NCBI RefSeq assembly: GCF_004001065.1
Contig: NZ_BIML01000020.1
Location: 1-64,000, forward strand
Origin: Paenibacillus xylaniclasticus
GTDB lineage: Bacteria > Bacillota > Bacilli > Paenibacillales > Paenibacillaceae
Direction: 5' to 3'
Length of the DNA stretch: 64,000 nt
Part shown: positions 62,565-64,000 of the stretch, one piece after another
Numbering within the stretch: the first letter of the stretch is position 1
Layout: each line of letters begins with the position of its first letter
Notes under the pieces: model-generated
What the model was told of the DNA's origin: nothing
The model's input: only the letters and a program-made list of their open reading frames with translations
Databases searched by the model: none
Program-made: the position numbers and the translations under genes

Positions 62565-62941
62565 TGTGGATATAAATGCCTATTTATAAGATGACCTTAG
62601 CCGGTGTTTATCTTTCAATCCCTGTAAAGGGTTAAGCGTTTACATTACTCCCGCAATCAAAGGTCTTGTTTTCACGCAAGGGGCGCAGCAGTCCCACGTT
62701 CCTGCTGTATGCTGATTCAATCTACCCAGTACGTAAGCTTGTGATAAAGTAGAGATATCGCTGCCGTCTAGAAGACCAAATACGTGATTGGATAATAGAA
62801 TTTGAAACCGTTCGGGAGGCATCCTGAAGATAAGAATCTCGCGCAACATAAAAAATCTTTAAGAAAAAGAAACTTTTTACAAAATGATCGCGTCTATATT
62901 GAACGGGAAATCGCCCGAGATCACGTAGGAGGATGATACAT
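62565..62941. other. intergenic region between the comX control region and the stalk-domain gene
   Basis: About 370 bases. A 69-codon frame on the minus strand (62640-62849) with MPPERFQILLSNHVFGLLDG and a Cys pair (WDCCAPC) near its end is possible, but it has no clear family; the start codon has only a poor ribosome site. The last part holds GTAGGAGG, the ribosome site of the stalk-domain gene. No comQ-like sequence is seen. Confidence 0.35.
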
Positions 62942-63796
62942 TTGAAGTTGAAGTGGAAATCATTGTTTCTCTCTTGTTGTGCCGCACTTACTATTGTGTC
63001 TTCGGCACATGCAGCTGCACCAATATCGGTACTTATTAATGACAGATACGTGGAAACAGACGTCGCCCCTTTCATTCAGAATGGAACGACATTTGTTCCG
63101 TTAAGAAGCATTGAACAGATTGATGGACTTTCCATCAAAAGCTGGGATAACCAGACCAAAACGTTAGTCGTTGCCGACTCTACGAAATCGATGACCTTTC
63201 GGGTAAGCTCCAATCAATCGCAGTCCATACTCATTAAGAACAATCGTGTAATGGTTCCGATTCGATTTATTGCAGAAAACTTCAATTGCGATGTAGCTTG
63301 GGATGCGAATACAAGAACAGTCCAAATCGTAAAGCTCAATGAAGAGGCGAAAGCGAATTTGAATTCCGATGATCTAACCACATCCCGTATTGCTGCCATT
63401 ACGATTCCGAGAATTTCAACGCTCAAAGAGCTTCCTGAAGGTCAAAGCAGTGGCGGTAACTTCCGAATCCTATTTCCTGAAGGAAAGTCAAAAGCTTTCT
63501 TCATCATTCAAAATGGTGTTGCCTACTATTACGAAGTGAGAGAAAATGCAGCTTGGCACATATGGAGTGGAACGATTGGGGGAAATAATAATAAATTCTG
63601 GGTAACCAACAGCGGCATTTCGAGTGAAGTGGGACAACGACCAACGATCAATGATCGATTGTTCTTCTATCACATCCATACGCATTCAGGTCAATCCGAG
63701 TATGGATTCGTGACCACGGATGGCAAAGAGACAACACTTGGAACACAAGACATGAATAAATTAGAGGAGCTATATCCAATTCCAGAGGAGAAATAA
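62942..63796 (+). CDS. secreted stalk-domain (copper amine oxidase N-terminal domain) protein
   Basis: About 284 residues with a signal peptide (LKWKSLFLSCCAALTIVSSAHA) and a stalk domain of the kind called copper amine oxidase N-terminal domain-like (APISVLINDRYVETDVAPFIQNGTTFVPLRSIEQ; NNRVMVPIRFIAENFNCDVAWDANTRTVQIV). The second half is unknown. The family is common on the surface of Paenibacillus and relatives. I chose TTG at 62942 because GGAGG is at the right distance, not the ATG at 62933. It is divergent from comX. Confidence 0.82.
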   Translation: MKLKWKSLFLSCCAALTIVSSAHAAAPISVLINDRYVETDVAPFIQNGTTFVPLRSIEQIDGLSIKSWDNQTKTLVVADSTKSMTFRVSSNQSQSILIKNNRVMVPIRFIAENFNCDVAWDANTRTVQIVKLNEEAKANLNSDDLTTSRIAAITIPRISTLKELPEGQSSGGNFRILFPEGKSKAFFIIQNGVAYYYEVRENAAWHIWSGTIGGNNNKFWVTNSGISSEVGQRPTINDRLFFYHIHTHSGQSEYGFVTTDGKETTLGTQDMNKLEELYPIPEEK

Positions 63797-63808
63797 GCAG
63801 GACCAATG

Positions 63809-63850
63809 AAAAAGGCAGTATGGAGCTATAGAGGCTCAATACTGCCTTTT
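63809..63850. terminator. bidirectional terminator
   Basis: AAAAGGCAGTAT(G)GAGC and GCTC(A)ATACTGCCTTTT pair around TATAGAG. It is shared by the stalk-domain gene and the convergent partial gene at the end of the window. Confidence 0.88.
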
Positions 63851-63855
63851 GGATT

Positions 63856-64000
63856 TTACGCTTTACTTAAAGAAGTGGAGAGCGGCACAGCAGAATGACC
63901 TGTAAAATTCGCGCCGCCGTTCGGCGTAAGGTGTTCACGAGTATATGTGAATGTTACTGAACCATCCCAAGGAACATATACAGAACCGCTCGTATTAGCG
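63856..64000 (-). CDS. C-terminal end of a secreted-like protein (partial)
   Basis: The last 47 codons of a gene on the minus strand, with the stop TAA at 63856-63858 and the rest beyond the window. The text reads ANTSGSVYVPWDGSVTFTYT, then REHLTPNGGANFTGHSAVPL and STSLSKA. The Thr/Ser/Gly-rich beta-type sequence suggests the end of an extracellular protein. Family not recognised. Confidence 0.6.
   Translation of the reverse strand, partial: ANTSGSVYVPWDGSVTFTYTREHLTPNGGANFTGHSAVPLSTSLSKA

Overview
The window looks like a chromosomal segment of a spore-forming, motile or sessile low-to-mid GC Firmicute of the Paenibacillaceae (Paenibacillus/Cohnella-like). The reasons are the spore genes (cmpA next to tex and sprT, yyaC), a sigma-B type stress operon, BdbC/BdbD disulfide enzymes, strong AGGAGG-type ribosome binding sites, and many long bidirectional hairpin terminators with T tracts. 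I saw no rRNA, tRNA, CRISPR array, insertion sequence or prophage.

Layout. 1-6 kb: sprT, a small unknown gene, cmpA with a likely sigma-E promoter, tex, and a run of minus-strand genes (MBL hydrolase, thioredoxin-fold protein, DedA). 5.8-10.4 kb: a membrane-anchored cupredoxin, an O-antigen-ligase-like polymerase and a MacB-type ABC pair. 10.5-17.8 kb: a minus-strand run with a compact cyclic-di-GMP set (GGDEF cyclase, HD-GYP protein with one altered metal ligand, PilZ receptor), plus a methyltransferase, a hydrolase and the spore protein YyaC. 18-25 kb: galKET with a divergent AraC regulator, then asparaginase. 25-32 kb: an FAD oxidoreductase, a general stress protein, rsbV-rsbW-sigB with a likely sigma-B promoter, a CorA-like transporter, and a receiver-PP2C phosphatase that probably feeds the sigma-B switch. 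32-44 kb: bdbCD, a family 2 glycosyltransferase, a GH1 glucosidase, a lipase, ribA, glpK-glpD, trhA, pirin and a GHSGG hydrolase. 44.7-48.3 kb: a three-gene glycan/methyl transfer operon with lower GC. 48-57 kb: a TRM11-like methylase, a DedA-like protein with a strange Gln/Glu/His-rich tail, modAB with a divergent one-component regulator, an XRE repressor, a decayed gene fragment, a DUF4097 protein, a KapD-like exonuclease that appears to begin with AUA, and a YkuK-like protein.

The most notable region is 57.5-63 kb. It encodes a ComX-like pheromone precursor (ending in PGWWYTA), a ComP-type histidine kinase (PDZ plus many membrane helices) and a ComA-type response regulator. A near-perfect ComA-box palindrome with an extra half-site lies upstream of comX. 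The ComQ isoprenyl transferase that normally sits beside comX is not in the window; instead the next gene is a divergent secreted stalk-domain protein. An ABC-2 exporter pair lies directly downstream of comA. This looks like a quorum-sensing locus with an unusual arrangement.

Other oddities worth a second look are the AUA start of the exonuclease gene, the frameshifted and N-terminally truncated gene fragment at 54.5-54.9 kb, the paired inverted sites in the gal/araC region, the HD-to-FD substitution in the HD-GYP protein, and the hydrophilic tails on the DedA-like and CorA-like proteins.
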